DNA of 64,000 nucleotides from Plasmodium malariae (lineage: Eukaryota; Apicomplexa; Aconoidasida; Haemosporida; Plasmodiidae). Positions 40,093 through 52,064 of the stretch are shown here, one piece after another. The DNA lies in assembly GCF_900090045.1 (NCBI RefSeq), contig NC_041784.1:93501-157500 (forward strand), given 5' to 3'. The notes beneath the pieces were generated by a model. The model did no database searches. It saw only the letters and a list, made by a program, of their open reading frames with translations, and had not been told where the DNA came from. The translations under genes and the position numbers were made by a program. Position 1 is the stretch's first letter, and every line of letters starts with the position of its first letter.

Positions 40093-42964
40093 TGTCACAT
40101 GCACAATGGTAATAATCCGTTTTCTGCTTATGCTTGATAAGTTAATATTTAATATTATTTTGTTATATTATTTTTTTAATTTAATATACATATAGAAATA
40201 TATGTTTTTAAAACATAAATAGAACTATCTAATTTTTTTTTTTTTTTGGTTGATTTGCAGGAAGTATTCATTTTAACCATAATTCTATTATTTTAAATTA
40301 TTAAAAAAAAAAAAAAAACTCTATTTTTAATTAATATAGTCAACGACTAGTAAAATTACAATTGAACTTTGTGGGTATGGAACTAAAAATTAAAAATTAT
40401 AGGTACTTAACTGATCTTAACTTTTTTAAAAATTTATATTATTATGCAGTATATTCACATATATATATATATATATATTTATTTAGTACTATTCAGAATA
40501 TTAATTCATTGACATTATTTAATATATGTAGTATTATTTAAAATCAAAAAAATAAAGTTCTCTTAATTTAAAATAACTTAAAAAAAAAAAATGATAAATT
40601 TTAAAAGATAGAAAAATAATTGATTTGGCAAACAAAATAGATTAATTTTGCGGTTATTCTTTATTATTTATATTATGTAATATATATTTATATATATATA
40701 ATAAAATACAACCTTAAAATCAAGAATATTTTTTATTATTAAAAGTATAATATTGCGAATATATTTTTATTTTTATTATAAAATGTTTATTGTTATAAAG
40801 AAAATTATTTGATAAACTCATAAAAGAAAAGAATAAATTAAATATATTATTTTATCACGTTTTATATGTATTATGCAATATAAAATACACAGCCTCATAG
40901 ATTAGTGGTTGTGTTTTTTTTATTAAATATTAGTATTAAAATATAACGTACAAATATAATTTTATTTTTTTTGGTAAAAATTATAAAAAAAATTACAATT
41001 ATTATTTTATATAATTGAATCATTTCAAATTTGTTAAAGTAATACAAAAACTCTGATACTGCAAGTTCATACAACATATTTTGTGTTAAGATTGTTAAAT
41101 AAGATCAGAAAAATAGTATTATTATTACGTCCATATTATACTTATAAAGAGGTGTAAAAATTGAATGGGGAAACAAAATAAAAGAAATAAGGAAAAAAAT
41201 AAAAATAATAAACCTTACTTATTGCACAAAATTATACAATATCCATATAATTATGATTATTTTTACAAAAAAAACATTAATATACTAATTTTATAATAAA
41301 GTTATTTTAATAATCTTGTAATTTGTTATATAATAAAACACAAAATATGGAATGGTATTAAAAAGATATGAAAAGGATTCTAGATATTACCTTAGTAAGT
41401 AACCATTTTTCAACAATTTCATATAGATATACATAAAAATTATAATTCTATTATTCTTACTTTTTTTTAGCAGTTACAATTACTGTAAAAAAGGTGAACA
41501 ATTAATAAAAAATATTTTTTACAAAATAGCATTAAATTATACATTTTATTAATAAGAATGAACAGATTTTGCTAAAGAAAAGAAATATAATAAAACAAAT
41601 AAAAATATTGTATTTAGAAAATTCCAAATCAAAATATGGTAATAAGTCAATAATTAATAATCAAAATAAGAAAGGTATAAATTTTCATAAAAAAATACTT
41701 GTACCAATAATTGGTAATCAATATTTAATGCTAACTAGAAATATCCTGTTCATTTTTTTTTTTTTTTTTTATGCTTGTTATACAGAACAGTAAATAATAT
41801 ATGTATGCCACGTTATATTTATTTTATTTTTTTTTTTTTTTTCTTTTCCTTTATATAAAAAAGAATTACTGTTAGAAAAGAAAAAAAAAATTAAGACATA
41901 TTTTATGATCTAGCTGAAACATAAAAATGCTACCAATATAATATTCCAAATGTGAGATTACACACAAATTATAAAATAAATATAACAAATTTAATTATTT
42001 GGCATTTTTTAAATCCTTTGAAAAGCAACTCATGAGGGTTCCCCATTTGTAATCTGTTTTGTATTAACCAATCTTGTATTTTACTTTTTTTCTACTATAT
42101 TATTATAAAAAAAAAATATATTATATTAAAATAAAATAAAACAAAATAACTGGTTTTCAAAAAAAATGTGTTTATATTTTTTTATTATTTATAATTTTAC
42201 TTTTTTGTTGTGTTACAAACAGAAAAATTAAATTATATGTTTCATCAACATACAAAATGATACAAATTTTTAAATAGATGACATAGTATATATAATTCAA
42301 TAATTAACTAACTTTAGTATGCACTCAACAGATTTAAGTACTACATTGAAACAATAAAATATATTTCGTCATGGTATTAAAAAAGTAGCGCTTAATAAAT
42401 ATTTAAATATTTCCTCATAAGATTAAACATTAAGCATTATATTGATATCGAAAAATAATAGGTATATGATGTAATAGTGTTAATAGGTAAATAAATTTTC
42501 CATTTTGTTATATGCATTCTTATATTTCTTAAATATTGCTCATTATTGTGCCTATACTAAAATATATATTTGCATGTCACTGGTATACATTTTCAATATA
42601 TAATAAAAGTAAAAAAAAGAAAAAAGAATCCAGTGCATAATATCACATCTCATAGATGTATTAATGCGCTTAATGTATATATGATGCTATATTACATAAA
42701 TGTGTAAAATATATGGAAAAGGAATAGTATAAAAAAGACCATAAAGTTGATATAATTAATGAAACATACCATTTTATATATATTCCATAAACTTTGAAAA
42801 ACAGTCGAACATATGTCTGTGATACCCATACGATGTTTTATTTTCTAATAATCTAATATCTTTCACAGGAATAAAACAATTTATAATCTAAATTAGTAAC
42901 GTGATGTTTTACAAAGCTAAATCTAAACTATTTAGAATATAAAAATTCTATTAATAAGATTTAA
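40093..42964. other. Intergenic AT-rich region with a weak ORF
   Basis: No supported gene. A plus-strand frame near 41557-41793 reads NEQILLKKRNIIKQIKILYL and onward, Lys/Ile/Asn-rich, and then runs into a poly-T tract. It could be a decayed second exon of an exported gene, but no leader exon or motif backs it. Poly-A/T tracts are common. Confidence 0.4.
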
Positions 42965-43114
42965 CAAACAGTAATAAAAAAATTAGAACGAATTGATGAG
43001 TTACCACAGACTGAAAGTTTAATAAAATGGAGGTTCAATCTTTTTGAACTAATATACAAGTCCAACGGAAATAGAATCTCAATCAAAAAGCCTTTTACAT
43101 GGAATAAAAAGTAA
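42965..43114 (+). pseudogene. Coding relic, unknown family
   Basis: A 50-codon plus-strand frame reads IKKLERIDELPQTESLIKWR then FNLFELIYKSNGNRISIKKP and ends FTWNKK-stop. The composition (Glu, Arg, Pro, Trp, Ser, Gly) is protein-like and unlike the surrounding sequence. The frame resumes briefly after the stop (LSLSLEKLQ), suggesting decay. The 96-codon frame on the opposite strand (43251-42961) is Phe/Leu/Tyr-rich and is taken to be its shadow. Family not recognised. Confidence 0.35.
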
Positions 43115-44260
43115 CTTTCCCTAAGCTTGGAAAAACTCCAATAACACTGTAACTCTATCTTATGAAAAAAAATATGCTCAAATGTATATAATAACAAATA
43201 TTTATATTTATATATATATTTATTTATTTCCATTTCATTAATTTTTGTCATTTCAGCTTAAGAAAGAACTATTATAAAACAAAAAACAAAGGAAATTCAA
43301 AAACCTTTTGTCAGTCATATACATGGTATACTTCAGAAAAATAAAAATGTTCATGAAAAATTATGATACACAACAATCTGTTAACATATTAATAACGGTG
43401 TGTCAGAATATTAAGAAATTCCTTCTTTTAAATAATAATTAAAGTCTTTTATTTTATTTTTATCATTTTTATAATAATTTATTTTCATTTCCTTTCATTG
43501 TTTTTCCCTTTTTTTTTTTTTTTTTTTCGCCTTCTTAACTTTTAAATATACACACGTTTTGTAAAATGATTCGTTTTAACATGCGCTCTAAAAATATACA
43601 CTGAAATGTTAATATCTCTTCACTACTTCGTGCATAAACATACGTAACAAAATATCATTATCATTGTTTTGAAATATGTGTTGCTCACAAGGTGTGAAAG
43701 AAAAGAAAATTATATAATTAACATTCTGTACTTTGGTGTGCACATATTTACTGTCAGTACGTCTGTAACCTAACTAATTCTTCCTTATGTTTTGGGATAT
43801 GTGTTTTATTTGTCCGTTGACTATTTTTTGGAAAATTTGTTTTATTATGTGTTTCATGTTTTTTCTTTATTTCATTAATTATATATAAATGCCTACTTGA
43901 ACAAATAATAACCTTCTTGTTTTGTTAAGGTAATGTATTTTTAAACATTATATATATATATATATATATACATACATGTTTCATATTAACAGTGATAAAC
44001 CATTTAAGTTTTACACATTTTAATCATTATGAGAGTTTATAATAATTTTTTAATTTTTTCGGAAACTTGTGTAAGCTTTAGAGCATATTTAAAAAAAATC
44101 AAATTTATACGAAAAATTAACCAATGGAATAAATAAATACATAAATAAAAGATATATATATGTATACATAAATGAACAAAGGTGCATACATTTTTCCATT
44201 CCTTAATCGTGCTCTCATTTTTGATGTCTTTTGTGAATCATTTCAACAAATATCACTGTA
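43115..44260. other. Intergenic AT-rich DNA
   Basis: No supported gene. Contains a poly-T run near 43510-43527 and a TA tract near 43949-43970. Confidence 0.45.
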
Positions 44261-44433
44261 TCAAGCAAATTTTATCTTTAATATTTTTGGTATATTGGCA
44301 CAGTTGTTCTTTGATAAATGCTTTTTCTGAGCATCCTGTATGTGTAATTTATTATCGAATTTCACAAACGCACGCTTGTGTTCACAACTCATCCTTTTCA
44401 TAAATTTAGATTTCGCCTGATCTAATAATATAA
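44261..44433 (-). pseudogene. Coding relic, unknown family
   Basis: After an ATTATTAG acceptor-like site, the minus strand is open for 57 codons: ILLDQAKSKFMKRMSCEHKR, then AFVKFDNKLHIQDAQKKHLS, then KNNCANIPKILKIKFA and TGA at 44263-44261. The same frame continues toward 44170 with one further stop, including QKTSKMRARLRNGKMYAPLF. Lys/Asn/Asp/Gln-rich composition marks this as the coding strand; the plus-strand frames here are Phe/Leu-rich. Family not recognised. Confidence 0.35.
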
Positions 44434-44588
44434 CTAATAATAAAATTATAATAATTAAAAAAAATTAAAAGTATATTACGCTTCAATTTAATGTTTATAA
44501 TGTATATATTTAATGTATATGTATATATTACTTTCCTATTACGTATATCTTTAAAATATGAAAAAATTATATATTTTTAATTCTCTAC

Positions 44589-44720
44589 ATGCGCAAGTTT
44601 ATACACTCAAATAGTTATAAGATGAGACCATTAACTAAATGGCAAAATTGGGAAAAAGAAAAATCAAATATGCCTATAAAAATATGGTTAAAACATGTAA
44701 AATATAAAAATGAAATATAA
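44589..44720 (+). pseudogene. Small Trp-containing relic ORF
   Basis: ATG at 44589 opens 43 residues, including MRPLTKWQNWEKEKSNMPIK followed by IWLKHVKYKNEI and TAA. The W..W spacing and Lys/Glu content recall Trp-rich helical domains of Plasmodium (STP1 tails, Trp-rich antigens), but the piece is too short to assign. Confidence 0.25.
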
Positions 44721-45334
44721 AAAAGATTTTTAAATTTGCATTACAATAAAAATACAAAACGGTAGGTAAATTAAAATTCGATATCTATGTAAATATGTAC
44801 ATAACCATTTTTATATTTTTGCAAAATTAATCCACATTACATATTTAGTTCTTTTTATATCACCTTTTTAATATACGACTTTTTTTGTTTTTTTTAAATT
44901 TATTTGAGGCCTCCTCAATAATTCTGTTTATTTGTGTTCATGATTTTTGTATATTAATTTATTTACACATTTTAAGTGCTTGTTTTAAAATTGCAAATAA
45001 AGGTAAAATAACAAGAGGTCAAATTCGGAAGAGTGAAACATGTGAACACTGAAATATTATATTAATGCAACATCTCTTTAACGGTTTTAAAATAAACAAT
45101 ATTTTGACAGAAAAAATTGCACAACTATTATATATATATATAAAAATATATGCATATATACATATGTGTGTACATTTTTTTTTTTAAATGCCTGTTAAAA
45201 TATGCTATTATTTTAAAATATTGATATAGTTGACCACAAGTAGCTTATATAATTTAGCAAATAAAACTAATATTGAGACATACGTTGTGCCAACATTTAA
45301 TTTTGCATTTTTTCTAAAAAATATTATCATACAG

Positions 45335-46436
45335 AAAAATGAATAATGTAAAAGATATAGAAAGTGAGATGTTTTCAGCAAATAATTCTCATTTAATTAC
45401 AAGTACATCTAATTCATCACCACTATCAAGTAACCTTAATACGCTATTAAGTAATTTAGGTAATAATATTAATTAGTCATCACCCTTAAACAATGTCATT
45501 TTATAGAAAGTTTATTAAATAGCCTTACACAAGTTTTTACGAGTTTAATGGGCAATATAACTTCAAAAGATTCTCTCAATTTTCAAAGACACCATGTTTA
45601 CAGTGCTAACGATTACACTGCTTCTAATATTCCGAATTCCTCAAATATTAGTATATCAAATGAATTATCATTGGAAAATGGTAATTTAACATTTAATTTT
45701 TTTGTAAATTACCTAATTTTACTTTTGCCACTTATATCAATTTTATTAACTATTCCTATCGCAAAATATCTTTACAATGTAAGATAAACATTAGACATAT
45801 ATTTTATACAATCATATGTCACAACTTTTTTTTTTTTTTTTATGTTAAAGAAATTTCGTTTTGATAAATGATATTACAAAAAAAAAAAAAAAAAAAAATT
45901 TTAAAGCATCTTTTAAATCATTTTCTATTTTTGATTTATTTTAGAACACTCCAGTTGGAACATGTTATAATAAAACTTGTAACTACGTTAGCGGTGATAC
46001 AAACAAAAATGAAGGCCATTTTGCAAATACAAATATTGAAAGTCCTAAAGTGATTACAGAAAATAAAACATATACTGAACATAGCAGCACTACTCAAAGA
46101 GATACTAGAACGGGTAAGACGAAAAATACAGAAAGATTTTGCATACCATTCAGTAGCACATTGTTACCTAAGAAAAAGGGAAATATACACAATGAGAAAA
46201 AGACCGTAAGTCTTACGAAGAGAAATTCTTAACCGTCTGTTCCAGTGGATTTAATAAAAACACATTACGAAGAAGAAAAGCGGAATAATGACGATAATAA
46301 TGGTGTTTCTCGTACTCATACAGGAAGTGATATTTCACAAGTATAAAATAATAATATAAGCTTTTCATTTTTTACTCACAATTTAACAACAGTTTCAGAG
46401 GAAGAAAAAATTGAATCTAAATCATCAGAAACTTAA
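45335..46436 (+). pseudogene. pir-like surface antigen C-terminal relic
   Basis: Three segments join in frame: 45335-45459, 45507-45778 and 45945-46232. The first (ATG at 45339) reads MNNVKDIESEMFSANNSHLI plus a Ser/Asn/Thr-rich stretch. The second continues Ser/Asn-rich and ends with a TM segment (FFVNYLILLLPLISILLTIP) and AKYLYN before a GTAAGA donor. The third starts NTPVGTCYNKTCNYVSGDTN and stops at 46232; further hydrophilic frame with stops reaches about 46436. The TM followed by LY-plus-TPVGT is typical of PIR C termini. The first gap would be a 47-base intron (45460-45506), unusually short; otherwise it is a frameshift with a stop. There is no N-terminal Cys domain. Probably a decayed 3' part of a pir or related gene. 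Confidence 0.55.
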
Positions 46437-46445
46437 AAAAAAAAT

Positions 46446-46800
46446 TTTTTTAAGTTAGAAAAATTTCATAATGTAAAAATATAAATAATATGCATTTATA
46501 CATTCGAAAAACATGGAACAGGAATGTGAAACACAATTGGGAATAACAAAATAAGTTATAATGTTTTAAGGCATTACGAAATTTCTTGATTATTTTAATA
46601 ATCATTTATGATATATTTTTACCTGTACATATTTAAGATTTTTCTGGAAATGTGTAGCTACAAAATGAACATGTTTACCATACAGTACTTGAAATGGACG
46701 ATTTAGTTTATCATTTAACTAAAAATTTATCCATCAAGAGAATGTATTTTGTCTTTTTTCCCTTCAGCAGTACTGATTAATTTTACAAAAAATCTATCAG
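46446..46800 (-). pseudogene. Multi-exon-like relic on minus strand, unknown
   Basis: Three adjacent minus-strand segments have protein-like composition. About 46792-46726 reads DRFFVKLISTAEGKKDKIHS after a CTTTAG acceptor. 46718-46623 is exactly 32 codons between AG and GTAAAA: LNDKLNRPFQVLYGKHVHFV then ATHFQKNLKYVQ. About 46580-46446 reads KFRNALKHYNLFCYSQLCFT and onward to TAA. No good donor joins the first two, so they may be frameshifted parts of one exon. The family is not recognised. It overlaps nothing on the plus strand and lies tail-to-tail with the pir-like relic. Confidence 0.35.
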
Positions 46801-47269
46801 CTAAAGCGCAAATGATTACAGTTCAACAGTTTTTCAATATATATCTTTTTATTATATACTTTAGTTCAAATTACTTGTAATATAAAAATAAAATAAAATA
46901 AAATTGCATAAGTATGATAAAAAAAATTGCGTGAGTTTGTAAATGCGAAGGAGTTTCATAACGAATTGCATAAATTTAATTTTAAAAAATCAAATAGATT
47001 AATATTTTTTTAATGTATATTTGATAAAATTATACATTTAAAAGTAACAATAATTCAAAAATTTCCATGATTTTTACTGCTTCTTAAAAAGTACTAAATT
47101 ACTATGATAATAAATCTAACGCAATTCTTAATATAAACAATAATTAATGGTACACAAAATGACGTCAAATATAAATTGAAAGCTTTTTTAAAACATTTAT
47201 GTTATACAGCTTTTCTAATATTTTATTTATTATATTTTCCGAAATATCAGTCCCTATAGAATGTAGACA

Positions 47270-47440
47270 CAAATTTTATAACTTTATTATTTTGATGATC
47301 ATCTTTATATTAGCAGGGGTTATAATAGTATATAATAGAATTCAGAACACGTAGCTGTTATTACTCGATTTAGTTTTTGTTTCACAGCAGCGAACATTAT
47401 TACTGCAGCAGTTGTAAACGCTAACATGAGCATATAAAGG
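47270..47440. other. Island of balanced composition, ambiguous coding
   Basis: This stretch is visibly richer in G+C than its surroundings. On the plus strand one frame reads CRHKFYNFIILMIIFILAGV then IIVYNRIQNT-stop, and a shifted frame continues EHVAVITRFSFCFTAANIIT. On the minus strand a frame reads MLMLAFTTAAVIMFAAVKQK and onward. Either could be a decayed TM-coding exon. I cannot decide the strand. Confidence 0.3.
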
Positions 47441-48008
47441 AATATATGTATATATGCAAATATGTACATACACACATATATATATATAATGTTCCTTTTT
47501 GATATTTGCCCATTGTCATAACTTTACCAAACTTAATTTCTTTCTCCATAATTTATAAGGAGAAACATATGAAAGTAATTGAAAAATAAGGCTCAATATA
47601 TGTGGTAATGGATTATCTATATAAAGTGTTGCTATATTTAAAGAATTATATCCTGAAACATTTTGCATTTCATATTTCCTATATATAATGAAAAGTAAGA
47701 ATGTGATAAATACTTATAATGCCAGTGTTATGTAGTTATCTTTGGGGATAATGACAAAAACATTGATGATAATTTTTACATTTATTAAAAAATATATTAA
47801 ATTATAAAATGCAGAATTTACATATATTTCACATATAGTGTAATTAAACAAGTATAACGAATCTATAATATATAATTACGAATAAACTAGCGTAACTTAA
47901 TATAAAAAAAAAAAAAAAATGATATTATTATGATAGTTTTCTATATCATAAAAAAAGAATTATTTTAAAAATATCATTTTCATAAAAATGTTATATTGGC
48001 ATATATGA

Positions 48009-48128
48009 AGTAATAATGCAAAATGTACACCAAAACAGCAGCAAAAAATTACCCCTGAAGATTTTGTTAATCCCGCTTTTATTAATCAAAGCCTGTCATT
48101 AAAAAAAGCGATTTTCAAGAAGCTCTAA
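48009..48128 (+). pseudogene. Short coding relic, unknown family
   Basis: A 40-codon plus frame reads CTPKQQQKITPEDFVNPAFI then NQSLSLKKAIFKKL and TAA at 48126-48128. The Pro/Glu/Asp/Gln content is unusual for chance frames here. No start codon, leader or splice site clearly belongs to it. Confidence 0.25.
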
Positions 48129-48518
48129 AGATGTTTTAGTGAATTAGCATAATAAACATTATATATATATATGTATGTATACTTTATATGGCTTAGTCTA
48201 ATTCACGTGTTCTGAAATAATGTCAGTGTAAAAAATGAAATAAAGTGCATCCTACAAACTTATATTTAGGCACATATGCATATAAATCTGTATATAAATA
48301 ATAGAGTAAATTACACTGAAATTATCACAAGTCACCTAATTTATTTTTAAATAAAATGTTAATTTTTTTTTTTTTTTTAAAGGAGAGATATCCTTGTAAA
48401 TTCATGGAATATTCTTTTCACAAGCTAAATTTCAATATAGCAATCGTTTCATCATGTCAAACAAATGCTATGTGTCCAGCAATTAATTCTGTTCGGAACT
48501 TTGTTAACACATGTGACA

Positions 48519-48575
<57 letters not shown>

Positions 48576-50277
48576 CACCTACACATACTTACATACATTT
48601 ATGTAATAAATCGAAGTGCTGTTTCTTTTTTACATTATTTCATTAGATTATACCTCCAATGTCAATGCAACTTCATTATGCGGATATCATTTACAGGCCT
48701 TTTGTATTTTCTATATTATAATAATTATTAATAATATAGACAATAATTATATATATATTTCATATTTTTATAAGCAAACAGTCCACTGTAATTAATTCTA
48801 CCGTTCAACTCACTTTTTGCTATTACAAAAAATATTACTCAAGTACAACATTAATATTGTTAACATACATAACAATGGGTGAATTTAAAGTATCATAAGT
48901 AAAACATTTGACAAAATAAGCTTGAAATTAGAATGTCTTACTTGACCACCATGTGAACAGTTCATATTATATTTAATCATACATAACTATAGTGCATCAA
49001 TATATTTATTGCAAATTTAATATATATGAAATTTTGTAATTTCTAATTTATTTCTTTTCGAAAGGGTTAAAAATAATCGTTCAGCTCCCAATTGTTAATA
49101 CAGAGTTATATTCTATTATTTTATTTTTTTCTTTGGCGTTGATATTTTCCATGAAATTATTTATCTATTTATCTTCATATATATAAATCAAATGTAATTA
49201 TATAAAATAATTAAATAAAATAAAGACAAATACAGTTATTTTTTAATACATTTCTAAAATGTGCATATATATGTAAAAAGAAAATAATATGTCCAACCAG
49301 TTCCCCAATGAAAAATAATAGTTATGATAAAAATAAAAAAGACGAATTCAAAATATGGCATTAAAAGAAGTAATAATTAATCAAATTTTTCATTTTTCAT
49401 TAATTTTTAACATAATTGAAAAAATTAAGTAAAATGAAATCTTGGAACGCGATTTTTTATTAATCTTTATTATTTCTATATTCTTCTTTCTTTTAAACAA
49501 TTGGTGGTTCATTGGGTTACCTGCATACCACATATGTATATGTTCTACTAGTTTATAATTTAAATGAACTATTTTCTAGTGTTCCTTAAAATTATTACGT
49601 TTATATAAATATATACATATATATATGTAGACATAATTTTAATGCATTTTTCCAAAAATTCTCACAAAAATGGTTGTTTAAAAAAAAAAAGTTATCTTTT
49701 ATCATCATATTTTAATATTTTACTTAAAAAATATGCATATAATATATTTGGATATAAACTCATTTTATGAAAAACAAAAGTATACAGCTTCTTAACCCCT
49801 TTGTTCCTCTGTCCTCAAAGGGATATAATATCAAAATAATACATATATTCTTATAATGTATTTTTTAAGTGGTAATAACATATGAACACTTTGTTTTCAA
49901 TAAATGAAACTTTATGGGTACTTTGTTTTTTACTCATTTTAACCTTAATGTGTAAATTATTAATAATTTTATTCATTTATGAGTAATAGGTTTTATTTTT
50001 ATAATTATATTACTTTTAACCACTTGAAAATACTAATAAATAAGAAAACATATATATATAATAACAATATATATAAGCGTATATATATAAATGCTCAAAA
50101 TAAATAATTGTAAAAATATTAAAAAAATATATGTATTTCATATATATATGCATGATATGTTTTACATTTACAAATTGCACTAAACATAAAATTATTGAGT
50201 TTTATAAAAACTTTTTCGGTATTATTAAAAACAAAAAAAAAGGAAAATTCACATGTTAATATATTAAAAAATAAAAA
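48129..50277. other. Intergenic AT-rich region
   Basis: About 2 kb with no supported gene. Contains the TA microsatellite 48523-48574 and several shorter TA tracts. Confidence 0.5.
48523..48574. repeat. (TA)n microsatellite
   Basis: About 26 uninterrupted TA dinucleotides. The plus-strand frame spanning it (48356-48646) is Tyr/Ile repeat and not taken as a gene. Confidence 0.95.
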
Positions 50278-50490
50278 ATGAAATTTTTATTATTAACAAT
50301 TTTTGTGCTTTTTATATCTTTAAAAATCATTAATAAAATAAGGAAACAAACAGAATAATTAATTAAAAAAAAATTAACGTTAAGAAAATTAACAATTGCT
50401 TCAGATGAATGTAATAATTTTTTAACTGTTAAAAAAAAACAACCATTTATGTATTATTCAAATTTTTTACATTTTGCTAAACTACTATAA
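50278..50490 (+). pseudogene. Broken small secreted-protein-like frame
   Basis: ATG at 50278 starts MKFLLLTIFVLFISLKIINK, a clear signal-peptide-like leader, followed by IRKQTE and a TAA at 50356-50358. The same frame then stays open for 43 more codons: KKLTLRKLTIASDECNNFLT then VKKKQPFMYYSNFLHFAKLL and TAA at 50488-50490. One stop in 71 codons with sensible composition on both sides suggests a gene broken by a single stop, or a first exon followed by retained intron. An AG acceptor-like site lies at TTGCTTCAG within it. A basic exon-like frame at 51063-51170 may belong to the same locus. Confidence 0.35.
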
Positions 50491-50515
50491 TATTCTTTTT
50501 CTTTTTTTTAAATTT

Positions 50516-50662
50516 AAATTAATAGTAATTAAATTAATAGTAATTAAATTAATAGTAATTAAATTAATAGTAATTAAGTTAAAAGCAATTAAGTTAATAG
50601 TAATTAAATTAATAGTAATTAAATTAATAGTAATTAAATTAATAGTAATTAAATTAATAGCA
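50516..50662 (+). repeat. 15-bp minisatellite
   Basis: About 9.5 head-to-tail copies of TTAATAGTAATTAAA, with small changes in one or two central copies (AAAAGCAATTAAG variant). Being a multiple of three it stays open, giving an IVIKL repeat, but no start or domain supports coding. Confidence 0.93.
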
Positions 50663-51062
50663 AATTATTTTAAAAATAAAATATAATTGTGTTATATTTT
50701 GATTTATTGTCGTAAGATGAGAATATTACATAAAAATAAAAAGCTTTTGATAATTTTTATAAAATAAATTAATACAAATTTATCATATCATGTCATTTTG
50801 AAAATTCCGGTTGAAAGTAATAATACATAGATTTTTTTAAAAAGAAATATACATTTCTAAAATAGAAAAGTAAAGAAAAAATAAAGAAAGAGGGGAAAAA
50901 AAGGAGAAAAAAAAAAAAATTGAAATGCATTATTACTTTTTAGATGTAACAGCATTTATAGTGTTGATGTTTTAGTGTAAATAGTTTAAATTGCTTATTT
51001 TAAAATGTTTTATAGACATAGTATATAAATAAAAAGATAAAAATTTTCTTCATTTTTTTAAG

Positions 51063-51170
51063 AAATATTATAAAAAAAAATTCTTTTGCCAAGAAAAATA
51101 TGGGAAATTTGTTCATAATAAAAGAAAAAGGAGATCTGTATTTTTTAAAGCTAGAAAATGTTTAGATTAA
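51063..51170 (+). other. Basic exon-like frame, unknown
   Basis: After TTTTTTTAAG, 36 codons read KYYKKKFFCQEKYGKFVHNK then RKRRSVFFKARKCLD and TAA. It is highly basic with two Cys. Position and orientation allow it to be a 3' exon of the broken small secreted-protein locus at 50.3 kb, but no matching donor has been fixed. It may be chance. Confidence 0.2.
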
Positions 51171-51812
51171 ATTATTTCCACTTTTAATTATCATGACATA
51201 TTATATTATGTTTAGATTTTTAAGAAATACTATATCATTTTTGGAAATATGAATAATTAAGAAGTTAATACATAAAAAAATATATATTTATGTATATGTA
51301 TATATATATATATAATTTTAATTTTTGTCATATTTTGTTGTAATGAATATTTTTTAGCATTTGCAGTTATTTTCAAATAATTTTAAAGTGGACATAACGT
51401 ATTTTTGTCCTTTCTAGTTGTGATATTCATTTATTATTTGTTTGACGTTTATTTCGTGTTAAATTTTATTCCTTCTACAATTGTATTAGTTGTGTAGGAA
51501 CTTTATTTTTTGTGAAGTATTTATTTACCTTTACTACGTTTGTTTTAAAAATATTATTATCATATATTAGCTGAAGAAATAGAATTATAAGGTCGTAGTA
51601 ATACATGAAAAAATAACTCAATAGTAACATCTTTTTATTAAATTAATTGAAGTTACGTATATACATATTAAAGAAAACGATTAAAAATATTATCATGCAT
51701 TTATGTATTAACTGTTAAAATATATCACTAAAATTACTAGAAGATAAGAAAACAAATGTTATAAATAATTTGAAAGTCTTTTACTTGAAGATATAAGGAG
51801 AAAAATAGGAAA
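51171..51812. other. Intergenic AT-rich DNA, 5' flank
   Basis: Upstream flank of the Lys/Glu/His-repeat gene. No gene seen, and no promoter motif could be assigned. Confidence 0.5.
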
Positions 51813-52032
51813 ATGAGAATTTGCAAGATATATATACTTTCTAAACTTTATAATGTTATTATTTTTGCTGCCTTCTATCTGCTGTTATTAGTAAGATTCT
51901 TTATATATATAAATTTTTATTTTTGTCTTTTTTTTTTCTTTTTTACCATGTAACTTTAAATATTCCATTATAAATTTAAATTACATTATAATTCAATTAG
52001 GTTGTGTTCGTTTATGTTGCTACGTAATTTTT

Positions 52033-52064
<32 letters not shown>

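Noticed and set aside
40013..40195. Plus-strand frame starting MKRQYKKSLTKKG with a hydrophobic core and a GT after it
   Set aside because: It is antisense to the leader exon 40092-39988 of the minus-strand exported gene. Its possible second exon after a CAG at 40260 stops after 11 codons, whereas the minus model joins to a 233-residue exon.
42961..43251. Minus-strand 96-codon frame
   Set aside because: Composition is Phe/Leu/Tyr-rich; the plus strand has the more protein-like frame. Strand choice is not certain.
44182..44403. Plus-strand 73-codon Phe/Leu/Ser-rich frame
   Set aside because: The opposite strand has a hydrophilic, protein-like frame over the same bases, so the plus frame is taken as its shadow.
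48356..48646. Plus-strand 96-codon frame
   Set aside because: It runs through a poly-T and a TA microsatellite, giving Phe and Tyr/Ile runs; no leader or splice evidence.
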